Notes under the pieces: generated by a model
What the model saw: only the letters and a program-made list of their open reading frames with translations
What the model was told of the DNA's origin: nothing
Database searches by the model: none
Part shown: positions 22,943 through 33,960 of the stretch, piece by piece
Numbering within the stretch: position 1 is the first letter of the stretch
Layout: each line of letters begins with the position of its first letter
Position numbers and translations under genes: made by a program
Assembly: GCA_036429605.1 (NCBI GenBank)
Contig: CM071589.1
Coordinates: 372,001 to 436,000, forward strand
Length of the DNA stretch: 64,000 nt
Direction of reading: 5' to 3'
Source of the DNA: Cladobotryum mycophilum
Taxonomy: Eukaryota; Ascomycota; Sordariomycetes; Hypocreales; Hypocreaceae

Positions 22943-24757
22943 GACCACTAATGGGATTGGGGGGGACAGAGAGGAGAATGGCGTTCACGGCGTGTGGAAA
23001 CTTTTTGGTCAAGCAATGGAGTACAATCGGAGGATAATATACTGGCAGCGCAACCTGCACAGGGGGCTGGCTGGACCGGCTATGACGAATGGTCTGGTCT
23101 TCTTTTTTTGGTTTTGGGCTGTTGCACATATGGAAGCGATGTACACTGTTTGTAGTTTTTTGAACAATTTTTTTCTTGGATTTCCCAATTGCTTGCTTGC
23201 TTTGTTCACTTGCTCTGTTGGGACACACTCGCGTTCATGTCTCAGAGCTCTGTTTCGACCGACCGACCGAGCTTTGGGTCGTCGACTAATGGAATAGGCA
23301 AACAGCCAAGCCTTGAAATATGAAGTCACATCTCACTCTCGACGGGCGCTCCTATTGAAGCGAAATTCTTTCCAGAATGGAAGGTGGATCGTCTAATCGG
23401 AGAATGAGGCCACAATCAAGGTCAAGGCTCCCCCGGGGTTGTCGGAAGTTTTTACGGATCACAGCACGTTGGACACGACTGTTTGCTCCACTCCCAACGC
23501 TCTAAGCTTGGGGTATGGAAATATGCTTGTTTTTTCTCAAGGATCGAGATCCAGAGTGCACGTGGTCGCGTCTCGAAAGAGATACTTGAACCATTAAACA
23601 TGAGAGACAGGGAGAGCTTGGATCGAAGGTTGGCACCGTCGTCGGCAGCTATACCCCAACTCCATACGAGCGAAACGAGGGCGAAGGGGGGGGGATTGAC
23701 TTGGAAGCCTAAAGATGCCGTGATGCATTTAACCGGGTTCGTCGAAATTATTGCTGCAAGCGCGGCAAGATACTGGAGTTACGGACTGTGGACTCCGGAC
23801 CACTTAGAGATATCGCGATATCGCAGAGACGACTGGAATGGTGGCGCCCGGTGGATGTCGAATTACAAATTCCTCCATTCGGATCCATATACTATATTTG
23901 CCGGCTAGACACGGTCAAAGCCGAGCTGGACACGAGAGAAAGGGATCTACAGGTATGATGCATCAAAGGCTGAAGCTGAGAGGCAGCTGAAGGATTTCAG
24001 TGGCTTTTTTCTTCTTCCCCTTCTTCGCATACGCAAGTGACACGAAAAAGCGAAACTCTGGGGGAATCAGAAAAACGACAGACCACAAGTCAGTTCTTGT
24101 CTCAATACGTGTCGTGTCGAACAAGACAAACTTGACACTGTCTCAGCCCCAGCGGCTGTCAAAGAATGCCATTCCCGCACAACGCTTGCCGGAAGAGGTA
24201 ACCAACCTAATAAGGACGGCCGCATCAATATTGGACTGTTGGTGTGGAATCTGTGGTGCGAGAAGCCTGCCGGACCCTCCTATAAACCGGAGGGTATATC
24301 CCTGTTTATCTGGGAGCTTGTCTGGCACATCATCGTCCCCCCTCAACCATCAACCATTTCAACCATTTAAGACGGTTCCGCGGACGCAAAGGGGCCCCCG
24401 CACAATAAAACGCCACGGTCTGCAGCCCATTCTCCGCTTGACGCTCTGTCCAAGCCTTCCATTGGCTCTCTCCGAAGAATTCCTGGATGGCCAACGGCGG
24501 CGGATCCCGAAAAGCATTGTCTCAATATTAGCTTGAATAAGAAGACGGCCGGAAACGAGATGAAGAATTAACACACTTTGACACCTTGACACCCTTCTTA
24601 GTACAACTTTATAAAAGGATCAGCTCTGGAATTTGCAATCCTCGTCTTTCCCCTTGATCACCCACTCTCTCTCTCTCTCTCCTTTCTTGTTGTGTATCGT
24701 TTCAGCGTTCCAGGGTATTATTTCCTTTTTCCGGGCAAGGCCATCATCGTTTCAGCA
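22943..24757. other. Long intergenic region (1.8 kb)
   Basis: No gene recognised. Open frames at 23483-23908 and 24000-24536 have no domain, no clear splice extension and low-complexity or GC-skewed stretches. A TATA element and a (CT)n tract precede the amidase. Confidence 0.45.
24610..24616 (+). promoter_or_regulatory. TATA box of the amidase gene
   Basis: TATAAAA lies 142 bp before the amidase ATG, followed by a (CT)n tract near 24665-24682, a common arrangement in regulated fungal promoters. Confidence 0.55.
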
Positions 24758-26679
24758 ATGGCATCGCAGGCCGACTTCAAGGGTCCATGGGAGGAGCTAG
24801 GCGCCAAGAAGCGCAGGGAGTTGACATCATCCATCCCAGAACAGTGGCGCATCCCACCCACGCTGCTCCCTCCTGACTCGCAAGACGACGTGACTAGATG
24901 GCCAGAGACATCAGGGTGGTTCACGCCTCAAGAGCTTGCCATTACAAGGCTTAGCGCACTGGAGCTCATCCCCAAGCTTGCCTCGGGGCAGCTGAAATCG
25001 GAGGAGGTGACCAGGGCATTCTGTAAGAGAGCGGCGGCGGCTCACCAATTGGTAAGAAATGCGCAGATCCATCTACCCTAAACGGATGAGACTATTCCCA
25101 TGCTGACCTTTTTTGGGGGGTGCGAATGAAGACGAATTGCCTCACTGCTACATGTTTTGATCGCGCCCTTGCGACGGCACGCACACGAGATGAACATCTC
25201 GCTCGAACTGGGAAACCAATTGGCCCACTCCACGGACTGCCCATCTCTCTCAAGGACAACTTCAATCTCATAGGCCTCGACTCCACCGTTGGTATCGCGG
25301 CGCACGTTGACGATCCCGCCGAGACGGAGGCGACGCTGGCCAGGCTGCTGGAGGAGGCTGGCGCCGTGTTCTACGTCAAGACCAATGTCCCAACTGCCAT
25401 GATGATTGCCGAGAGTGTCAACAACGTGTTTGGGCGAACGGTGAATCCCCTGAACCGTAGGACTACGTCGGGTGGAAGCTCTGGTGGAGAATCTGCCCTC
25501 ATTGCCATGGGAGGCAGTCCTCTGGGCGTCGGCACTGATATTGGTATTTATTAAATCTCCGACCCCCAACTACTACTATGGACCAGGACTAACTGATATG
25601 CCCCAGGTGGATCTCTTAGAATCCCCGCGGCCTGCACGGGCATCTTCACCATTCGCCCCTCATCTGGTCGGTTCCCCGTCCGGGACTGCCGCTCCGGTAT
25701 GCCGGGCCAGGAAGCCGTTGCATCGGTCAATGGTCCTATGGCCACGACACTCGAGGACATGGAGTTTTACTGTCGCACTGTCGCCGGCACGCAGCCTTGG
25801 CTGTATGACTCGAAGTGCCTGCCGATTCCTTGGCGCGATATCCAACTGCCCAAGAAGTTGAAGATTGCTGTCCTGTGGACCGACGGCCTGGTTCGACCCA
25901 CGCCGCCGGTAACGCGTGCCCTAAAAGAGACGGTCAAAAAACTGACGGCGGCTGGTCATGAAATCATCGAGTGGGACCCCGTCGACCAGCTGCAAGGGCT
26001 TTTGCTGCTGGGAGGCATGTTTATCGCTGACGGCGGCCGCACCATTAGGCAGCAGCTGGAGAGGACGGGCGAGCCGTGGCGGCCTGAGATGTTGCGGTAC
26101 GAAGAGGCTCAGGAGATTGGCACGTCCGAGATGTGGAAGATGCAGCTCGAGAGAACGGCGTTTCAGAACCAGTACCTGGACCGGTGGAACGAGGCTGGTA
26201 TCGATGCGATTCTTTCCGCGACGACACCGTACAGCTCGACCAAGCATGACACTTTTAACCACTGTATGTTTTACCCGCCCCCGCTCTTCTGGATCCATCA
26301 AAGGAGAAGAAAAAGGAACTAACGTGAGACAGTTGGATACACTGGTGTATGGAATGTTCTCGACTATTCTTGTGTTTCCTTCCCTACTGGGTTGAAGGTG
26401 GACAAGAACGTTGATAGATATGATTCCAGCTACGAGCCTCTGCTGGCTGCCAAGGAGTGTCAAGAAAACAAGGACAACTGTATGCCGCACCTCTCTCCCT
26501 CTCCCACTCTCTCCAACTCTCTTTGACTGTTTACTGACTCGTTTACAGACGATGCCGATTTGCTGCACGGCTTGCCCATCAGCCTTCAATTAATTGCACG
26601 AAGATTGGAGGATGAAAAGGCTCTTGCCATGACAAAGCGTGTATTGGAAGCCCTCACTGCGCCCATGCCCAAGATCTAA
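24758..26679 (+). CDS. Amidase, acetamidase (AmdS-like) family
   Basis: Five exons: 24758-25051, 25132-25543, 25607-26263, 26333-26479, 26549-26679, 546 residues. Introns are canonical and all phases fit. Seen: the amidase-signature catalytic triad, Lys in PISLKDNF, cis-Ser in the TSGGSSGGE loop, and the nucleophilic Ser in GTDIGGSLRIPA, which spans the exon 2/3 junction. The C-terminal conserved block (YTGVWNVLDYSCVSFPTG, then LHGLPISLQLIARR) is split across exons 4 and 5. The length is typical of fungal acetamidases. They hydrolyse small amides to acid and ammonia, allowing use of amides as nitrogen source. The start chosen is MASQADFKG, downstream of a longer open frame. A MITE lies 13 bp after the stop. 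Confidence 0.93.
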
Positions 26680-26692
26680 ACGAAGGGCCCTA

Positions 26693-26935
26693 CACCCCAC
26701 AAGGATCCCAGATCGCACCCCCAAATACAGGTGCTTGGATATATCAGGGGTTTTTTCTGCAGCCAGTTGCGTGAAAAGCCGCTTTTCCCTGTTAATCCTT
26801 GGCACTGATTCCCCTTGCCGCAAACAAGATGGAGCTAACAGTCTCTCTCCCATTTGGCCCCGTGCTGAGTGAAGCCAATGGGGTGCTAATTGACTGTTAT
26901 GTATTGGGGGTGCGATCTGGGACCCTTGTGTGGTG
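26693..26935. mobile_element. MITE with 32-bp TIRs and TA target site (Tc1/mariner-like)
   Basis: The left end (26693 on, beginning CACCCCACAAGG) and the reverse complement of the right end (ending at 26935, beginning CACCACACAAGG) match over about 32 bp with two mismatches, then continue after a one-base gap. Both ends are flanked by TA (26691-26692 and 26936-26937), the usual duplication of Tc1/mariner/pogo-type elements. At 243 bp with no coding capacity it fits a MITE. It sits between convergent genes, 13 bp past the amidase stop, so it probably supplies the 3' untranslated region. Base composition is ordinary, unlike the AT-saturated element at 28211. Confidence 0.85.
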
Positions 26936-27134
26936 TATTTGTGTACATACTAGAAGACAGCCCCAGACATTGTACCCCGTTCTATAGATGCATTGCACTC
27001 CCCAACGCCATATATATATACATGTACCAAAAATGATCCATCTATTCCGACTCTAGAGATGTCCAACTAGTATGTGCGCTGTGAAGAAAGATGAAGAAAA
27101 AGAAGAAGAAGAAGAAGGAGGAGGAAAGAAATAT

Positions 27135-27764
27135 TTAGATAACCTTGAGGAAGGGAATGCCGAGGCTGTGGAAGAGGGCGAGGAAGTCTTGGGCGGAATC
27201 GACTTGGTTGACGAGCCATGAGCAGGGATCGAGCTGTAAGAAGTCTGTGCCATTGTAGGTGATGTAGTCGCCATCTTTCTTGGTACTGTGAAGCAAATGT
27301 TAGACATGATGATGATGATGATGATGATGTATAGAGAGTTGGAAGTAAAAGTGTCTTTTCTTACGTTGGAATTCTAGGAGGGAAATCAGGCCCCATGACG
27401 GCATTGAGCTTCCACCTCAAGACAATATTGTGCTGGTCCGCCGCGTAGTTGAGCAGCTCGAACCTGTACTCGTTCCAGCCCTCCCTCGCCCTCTGGATGA
27501 AGCCCCGGAAGTCCTCGGACGTCTGGATGGGCAGGAGGATGGTGCCCTGGTCGGTGGGGATGCGGTCCTGGTAGAGGTGGACCTGAGGGTGGAGGGTCTC
27601 GGGGAGGAGGGAGTAGTTGCCGTTCCACATGCCCAGGTAGTTGTTGACGATTTGCTGGTGCTGGGCGCGGGAGGGGGCGAGGCAGCGGGGGTTGTTTTGG
27701 GGGTGGGGGATTGGAGGAGGGACATGGTGTCGACCATGGCGGTTACGATGCGGGAGAAGAGCAT
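27135..27764 (-). CDS. SnoaL/NTF2-like protein, frame broken near the N-terminus
   Basis: Two exons: 27764-27365 and 27285-27135. The 79-bp intron has GTAAGA, a CTAAC branch and TTCACAG, and joins PPRIPT to KKDGDYITYNG in frame. The body (QIVNNYLGMWNGNYSLLPE, LHPQVHLYQDRIPT, SEDFRGFIQRAREGW) has the layout of SnoaL-like NTF2-fold domains. Start candidates (27764 or 27737) lie in a different frame from the body; the switch falls among three G5 runs at 27687-27709. The exons sum to 551 nt, one short of 184 codons, and one added base would give a continuous LLQSPTPQNNPRCLAPS passage. A splice solution using GTAACC or GTCGAC with no branch site is possible but weaker. The catalytic role is unknown. 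Confidence 0.7.
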
Positions 27765-27922
27765 GGTGGTGGTGGAGATGTGGATGGAGATGTGGAGTTA
27801 TGGTTGTGTTGAAGAGAGAATTGGATGGTTGATTGTAGGGTTGAGGTTGTAATTGTGGCGGTGGTGATAGTAGTAGTAGTGGTTGTTGTAGTACTGGAGT
27901 AGTAGTGGTGGTGGTGGTGAGG
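27765..27922. repeat. Degenerate GTG/GTA trinucleotide repeats
   Basis: Tracts of GGT/GAT and TAG/TGG triplets directly upstream of the NTF2-like gene; open frames here are translated repeat only. Confidence 0.8.
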
Positions 27923-28210
27923 CTTCAAAACGAGATCCCCCCTCACTATTATACAAAAATGACATCCTTTCATTCAGCCGTTGGTTGGCTTCAAAGGGGG
28001 TTGATCCTTCGCCCATTCGGTCATTTTGCGCGCATCCAGGCGTCGATTAGCCAAAACAAACAGCCCGTCCAACCAACAAAACAAGCCCGAGAGAGCGAAC
28101 CAGCTTGCCATGTGTCTGCAGGGCCAATCTTCCCGTCCCTTTGGTGTGCGTGTTACAGTTGTCACAGTATGGATGTTACAGTGGGGTGTTGTTGTGTTAC
28201 AGTGCGTGTA

Positions 28211-29711
28211 CGGAGGTCCCCTTCAAAAGTTCTTGCCTGGCACTAAAACTTAAACTAAGCTTATTAGGGAATAGCCTTATACATTTTCTAAGGCCTTTAT
28301 CCCTAGCCTTCCTTATACTCGTTTTTACCTTTAAGTTTAATGATCTTTTTAATATACCTTAGAATTCGTTTAATCTAGGCCTAAATAGTTAATTAAGGTA
28401 TTTCTTTTTAAGCTACTTTTTAAACCTAAATAGCTTTTTAATAGTTTTTTAAAGCTTTTTTTTTAATTATTTATTTTTTTATTTAAAACTAAATTAGCTT
28501 AATAATATTAAGATTTAATAAATTATTATATTAAAAAAAATACTAAACTTTATAAAAATTAAAAAATAATTACTAAGCTTAATAACTATATATTAAGATT
28601 TTATTTTTTTATATAATTATATTTAAGTATTTAATTTTATATTTTTTAATAAATAATAATATTTTTAAAATTAAAATAATAATTTTATATTAATATTAAT
28701 TAATTTTATTATTTTAGTTTTAGCTAAGCTTATTGTTTTTTATATTTTATTATTATTAAAATTATTTATTAAATATTTAATATTATAAATTTAATTATTT
28801 TATATTATTTAAAATCTTTTATTAAATTTTTATAATTAATTTTAATTTTTTATTTAATTAATTGATTTTTAATTAAGTAGTTTATTTTTTTATTAATTTT
28901 TAGGCTTTAATAATAAAAAGAATTTTTTTTATTATATAAAAAATAATCCTAGAATATAAATTTAAATATTTTTTTTATTTTTTTTAAATATAGCTTTATA
29001 TAAATACTTTTTTTTAATCTATTAAATCTAATAATTTTTATATTAATATAATAGAATAATAAAAATCTTATTAAATTAAATAATATTTTTTTTAATCTTT
29101 TAGATTTTAATTTTAATAATTAAAATACTAATATAATTAATCTTATTTTATTTTTTTATTAATTTAGGCTTTTTTATTAACTTAATCTTTTAAAAACTAA
29201 CTTACTTAAAAGCTTATTAAACTATTATTTTTAATATTTAATAATTTTTTTAACTTTAATTATTTAATAATATTAATATAGGTTTTTTTTTAATTATAAT
29301 AATTATATTATATTTTAATTAAAATAATATCTATTAGTTTTTAAGTTTATTTTTTAGATTTTTTTAATTTAAAAGTATTAATAATATAAGTATTTTAAAT
29401 TTTAATTAATTTAATATTTAAATTAAAACCTTAGTTAATAGCTTAAATATAAATATTATTATAGTTTAATTTAAAAGTTTTATATAAAAAATAACCTTAA
29501 TAATACTTTAACTATTAACTTTTAAAATAATAATAATAGCTTAAATTATAAGATTAATTAGTATTATATTATTTAATTAAATAAGATTTAAATTAAAGAG
29601 TTAAAGGTTAAAGGGTTAATATATAGAATTTTAGTATATAAATTCCTTAAGATAAGACACTAATATTTTATTAGTGGCTTAGTAGGCAAGAACTTTTAAA
29701 GGGGACCTCCG
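28211..29711. mobile_element. AT-saturated TIR transposon remnant, Tc1/mariner/Fot1-like, probably RIP-degraded
   Basis: The 28-bp terminal inverted repeats begin CGGAGGTCCCC and end TTCTTGCCT at both ends (28211-28238 and 29684-29711), differing by a single C/T. TA flanks both sides (28209-28210, 29712-29713). Between them about 1.4 kb is almost entirely A and T, with no open frame of 60 codons on either strand; the composition changes sharply near 28250 and 29690. The length, TIR type and TA duplication suit a Fot1/pogo-type DNA transposon whose coding part was erased. C-to-T mutation by RIP is the likely cause, since the only TIR difference is also C/T, but RIP indices need to be computed. 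Confidence 0.85.
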
Positions 29712-29713
29712 TA

Positions 29714-31305
29714 CGCTGTCGCGCTTTGATTGAGTTAATGGAGCCCAAGCACTGGAATGGAAGAGATGTGATTGGTTGAACCGGATAAATAGCGGGGTTG
29801 GGATTGGATGGATGGTTCTGCCCCCTCTATAAGCCCTGGAGCTCGCTGTTGCAGGTGGTGTGGGCGAAAGCGAAAAAGGGCCCGAAAGGCGAGACGCGAA
29901 AGTTGAACTTGTTTTAGCGATGGATCGATTTTCTAGTTGATTCAATGTTTGTGCTGTTGGTTCGCTCGCACCCCAACAAACTTATTCGACACCAAAAGAT
30001 GAGCTGCTCCGCTCCGAGAGAGACACGTTATGAGATGCGCCGCGATGGCTGTGTTCAAGAATTGCTATTAATGGGTTTCGGTTGTGCGACGGACGGGAGA
30101 TTTGGGCAATTGATTGTTGGATGACGACTTTACGGAATGGCTGATTGTTCGATTCGCAAGCGTCACGATTGTCATGAAGCTTCGATGTTGCATAACAGTT
30201 GATACATTCGCCTCTACGATAAAACATGCCCCTCATCGATTTGAGACCTGGCGCCGAGAAGAAATACTCGAGGAGAATGTGGCCAAGGGCATTTCTCGAC
30301 TCCACCACGCACTCGAGTGTTGAAGATGACCAAAGAGAGCAAAGGGCCTCGCCGCGATATCCATCCTTGTATTGGGATGCAGATTCTTGGTAGCAGCCCG
30401 AGGGCATATTGAAGCGATACTAGTTTGTCGCATGCACATTAGGCTCTTCCCATGTGGATAGAGCTTGGGCTCTTTCGAACCGGTCGCCGAGTCTTGCGTC
30501 GCGAACCATACATGATCGATACTGTTGGAATGTTGTTGGTTCGGTCGACCAATCAAGGGAATAGTCTTCAGCACGGACTTGGTCTTCGTACGAGGGCAGC
30601 AGCTTACTGGGAAGAGGGCGGTTAGGTAAGTTTGCGTCTTGTGCGTGTCTGTTGGGCTTGGATTCCAAACACCTTGCCGCAGTCGCTGTATAAAATGGCG
30701 AATAAGTGGTGTTGGCATACGACTTGCAATCTCAGCATTTCGCAATTTGCGGCACCAGGTTTCTATCGTGATACAGATAGAGCATCGAGGATGGCCCGAG
30801 GCGAACGGGGAGTGCCCCTTGATGGATTCCAGAGACCTTCCCCTTATACCCTTTTGATTCCTTACCCCCTCAAAAGTAGATGCCTCGCGCAAAGCTATCC
30901 CGACGGGTGAGAGTATATTCAAACGCATCCAATTGCATGATTGCAGTTTGCAACATAATGCTGAGCTATACTATGCGCCGATCCTCACCAGAGAAATTCT
31001 CCGTCCCCGTCCCCTGTGTCAACAAGATATATCTTCACGTAGCTCTACAAAGTATTCTGTGCCATGAACAGTGCAAGGGGAACAATACAGGAGTTGAAAC
31101 ACCTGCCAAATGTGCCAAATGCGACTGACAATTTCTACATCACCATCTCGCCGCTTATTGCTCGCATGCAAATAGCCTACTTTAGCAGCATGTTGTACTG
31201 TCAGCTTCGATACGGAATACCCGAACGTCGATCGAAGGATCGCTCATGACGTTGCATACAATGAGCTCCCCGCCTTACTTCCACACATACTGAGCCATAT
31301 TCAAA
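29714..31305. other. Long intergenic region (1.6 kb)
   Basis: No gene recognised. A 231-codon frame on the minus strand (30233-30928) has no domain and overlaps other open frames, and is treated as chance. Confidence 0.45.
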
Positions 31306-32650
31306 ATGGGAGGTGGCACATCTCCAGAGAAGCAATTCGCCGTCACCATCGTTGGCGGTGGCATCGGCGGCCTAGTTCTCGCCATCGGCCTCGTCAGGCG
31401 CAATGTTCGAGTCCAAATCTACGAGGCCACCTCCGAGTTCCGCGAGGTTGGCCTCGGCCTGTCGCTCAGTCCCGCGGCGCACCGGGCCATGCCGCTGATC
31501 GACCCCCATATCCGCGAGATCTACGACTCCCTCGTCACCACGCACGCCGACAGTCCCGGGTACGAGGCCTTCAAGCAGACGTGGTTCGAGATTATCTGGG
31601 CTACGGGCGACAGGGCGGGCCAGAGGTTGATGGAGCTAAAGGCCCTGCCGTCGGGGCAGACGACGGTGCGGCGGGCGGATTTCCTTGATGCGTTGAGTGC
31701 GCTCATTCCCAAGGATATGGTGCATTTTGGGAAGCGCCTGGAGAGCTATGAGGAGACCGGTGACGGCGTTGCGTTGAACTTTGAGGATGGCACTTCTGTC
31801 GTCGCTGATGTGGTCATTGGCTGCGACGGCATCAAGTCTAGAGTCAAAGAGGCCATGTTTCCCGACGAATCGGAGCAGACGAAGCCTCAATACAGCGGCA
31901 TGTACGGCTACCGCGCAGTCCTGGACATGGAGACCATGGTCGAAGCCGTGGGTGACCAGCGCGCGAGGGTGTCTACGCTGTATGTTGGAGAGGGGGCGTA
32001 TGCGATTACGTATCCCATCATGAGAGCCAAAAAAGCCAATGTTGGGCTTTACATCTTGAATGATACATGGGATGGTGATAAGTGGATTCGACCGGCGGAT
32101 AGGGATGATATGGTGCGGGATATGGGATTCATGGGCGAGCATGTGAATGCTCTGATGGAGGTAAGTCAACGGTTTACCATCTCCTTTAATTCGTCTCTAA
32201 TTGCTCTGGCAGCGCATGCCTGACCCTTCTCAATGGGCCATATTCGACCTCCCACACATCTCCACCTTTTACAAATCTCGAGTCGCCATCCTAGGAGACG
32301 CAGCCCACGCCTCAACACCCCATCAAGGCGCCGGCGCCGGCCAAGCCATCGAAGACGCACACGTGCTCGCAGAGCTCCTCTCAGACCCCTCCGTCACCAC
32401 TGTAGAACATGCCATCGCCGCCTTTCACGCCTACGACGCCATTCGACGGCCACGCAGCCAAAGGGTCGTCACGACGAGCAAGGAAAACGCAGAGTTGCTC
32501 TGTCTTTCCTATGAGGACGTGGGTGATGATGGGGAGAAGTTGAGGGAGACGTGGAGGGAGAGGTTCAAGTGGCTGTGGGATATTGATGTGGGGAAGCAGG
32601 CGGAAGATGCACGGAGTGTCATGCTGGGGCGGTTGAGAGGGCTACAGTGA
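31306..32650 (+). CDS. FAD-dependent monooxygenase (salicylate hydroxylase-like)
   Basis: Two exons (31306-32160, 32213-32650), 430 residues. The 52-bp intron starts GTAAGT and ends GGCAG, phase 0. Class A flavoprotein landmarks: N-terminal dinucleotide-binding GGGIGG (VTIVGGGIGGLVLAIGL), the DG motif (VVIGCDGIKSRV), and the GD motif contributed by exon 2 (VAILGDAAHAST, then PHQGAGAGQAIEDA). Such enzymes use NAD(P)H and O2 to hydroxylate aromatic rings, as in salicylate or phenolic acid breakdown or in secondary metabolism. No cluster partner fixes the substrate. It is convergent with the carbonic anhydrase. Confidence 0.92.
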
Positions 32651-32972
32651 GGAAATTGTATCCATTTTCTCGCATTCCGGCTGTTTCCATCTGACATGGC
32701 CTCGTCTATTCCGCTCAAGGCATAATCCGCACCAGATCCATCACATCTTCCAGAAGCATCTTGTCGCATACACTAGTGATAATACAAAATAATATACATG
32801 AAACAAAAAGGCAATAAAAAGAAATAAAGGGAAGAAACACAAGCTCTCTATGCCATTCCCTTAAAACCTAATCCCTCCCAAAAAAAACACAGTTGACTTA
32901 AAAACCCAACTCTTCTCCTTCTCCTCCTTTTCTTTTTCTCCAAAAAAAATGGCAACCTTTTTATCAGGACCC
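32651..32972. other. Convergent intergenic region
   Basis: The 322 bp between two stops; T/A-rich and C/T-rich stretches suitable for 3' processing, nothing else seen. Confidence 0.5.
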
Positions 32973-33960
32973 TTAAAGCTGCTTGATAAACTCCATGGCG
33001 CTCTCTTCCAGCAAATTGGGCTGGCCAAGCTTGTTCTGCGTAAATCGGGAGTTGAACTTGAGCACGCGCTTGACTCGCTCAAAGGTAAAGTTGTTGACGA
33101 ATAGGGGGATCTGGCTGATGTACCATTTGACGCCCTCGGTGCAGGGTGGAGTAGTCAGAGAGCCCGTATATCTGCAAGTTCCGTATTAGCGAAAAGCACA
33201 TAGAGGGTAGATTGATGGTAGGTAGGGACGACGAAGAGGGCGGTAAGGTTGCATACCTCCAGACTAGATTTTCCTTCACGTTCGCCTCTAGCATTGTAAA
33301 GTCCAGGGGTTCGGTGCGCGTGGTCCTTCCTGGGGACTTGATGTCGTATATGTGCAGGAAGATGGACGCAAGCAGCGGGTCGGTGGGGCCGAGACTGATG
33401 AGAAAGGCCATGACCGAAAGGGACTTGTCTGTAAGAAGATGTGTTAATAAATGTGTATGCCTCATGCTATGTGATATGCCATGCCATCGTTCTAATTACT
33501 CACCTTCTGCTTCAAAGACAAAGTGGGCTTCCATGGGATAGTATTCGTCTCTGAGTTTGTGCTCGCTGGGCGTGTGGAAGTGAAACTGCGTCATGTTATG
33601 ATACTTGCCGTCGACCTTCATCGTGCCATTCACAAGGACCTGGATCGTCGTCCCGATGTTCTCAAACACTGCGCCCTGGGTCGCGTTCTCGACCTTGAAC
33701 TCGAGGGATTGTCCGGCCTCGATCTTGGTGGACTTGCCCAGGCTGATGGGGGACTGGTTGCGACCCTTGGCGCAGAGCACGTTGGCCGTCTTGTTCATCT
33801 GATACCAGTGCATGGGGCCGGTGGTGGGCGTGTAGCCAAAGGTGTTGACTTTGATGCCGGCGGCAGAGCGGGGGAAGGATGAGGTGCCGTAGTTACAGGC
33901 TGCTAGGGCAGGGTTGACGAGGGAGATGGCCGCGGCCATGATGGATGCGAATTTGACCAT
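32973..33960 (-). CDS. Secreted alpha-carbonic anhydrase
   Basis: Three exons: 33960-33504, 33428-33257, 33171-32973, 275 residues, frames intact. Residues 1-20 form a signal peptide (MVKFASIMAAAISLVNPALA). The zinc ligands are His127 and His129 in QFHFH and His146 in EAHFVF; NQSPI near residue 68 and the C-terminal YTGSLTTPPCTEGVKW block (exon 3) are family signatures, the latter holding the Thr that orients zinc-hydroxide. Several N-glycosylation sequons fit secretion. It interconverts CO2 and bicarbonate outside the cell or at the wall. The ATG at 33960 is chosen over the longer upstream frame because it opens the signal peptide. Confidence 0.94.

Noticed and set aside
23483..24536. 141- and 178-codon plus-strand frames upstream of the amidase
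   Set aside because: No domain, no plausible splice extension, and they run through G-rich and CT-rich stretches.
8631..26679. Secondary-metabolite gene cluster
   Set aside because: Tailoring-type enzymes, a permease and a regulator are present, but no PKS, NRPS, terpene synthase, DMATS or RiPP core gene is seen.
30233..30928. 231-codon open frame on the minus strand
   Set aside because: No recognisable domain, overlaps several other frames on both strands, and composition is unlike the coding genes here.
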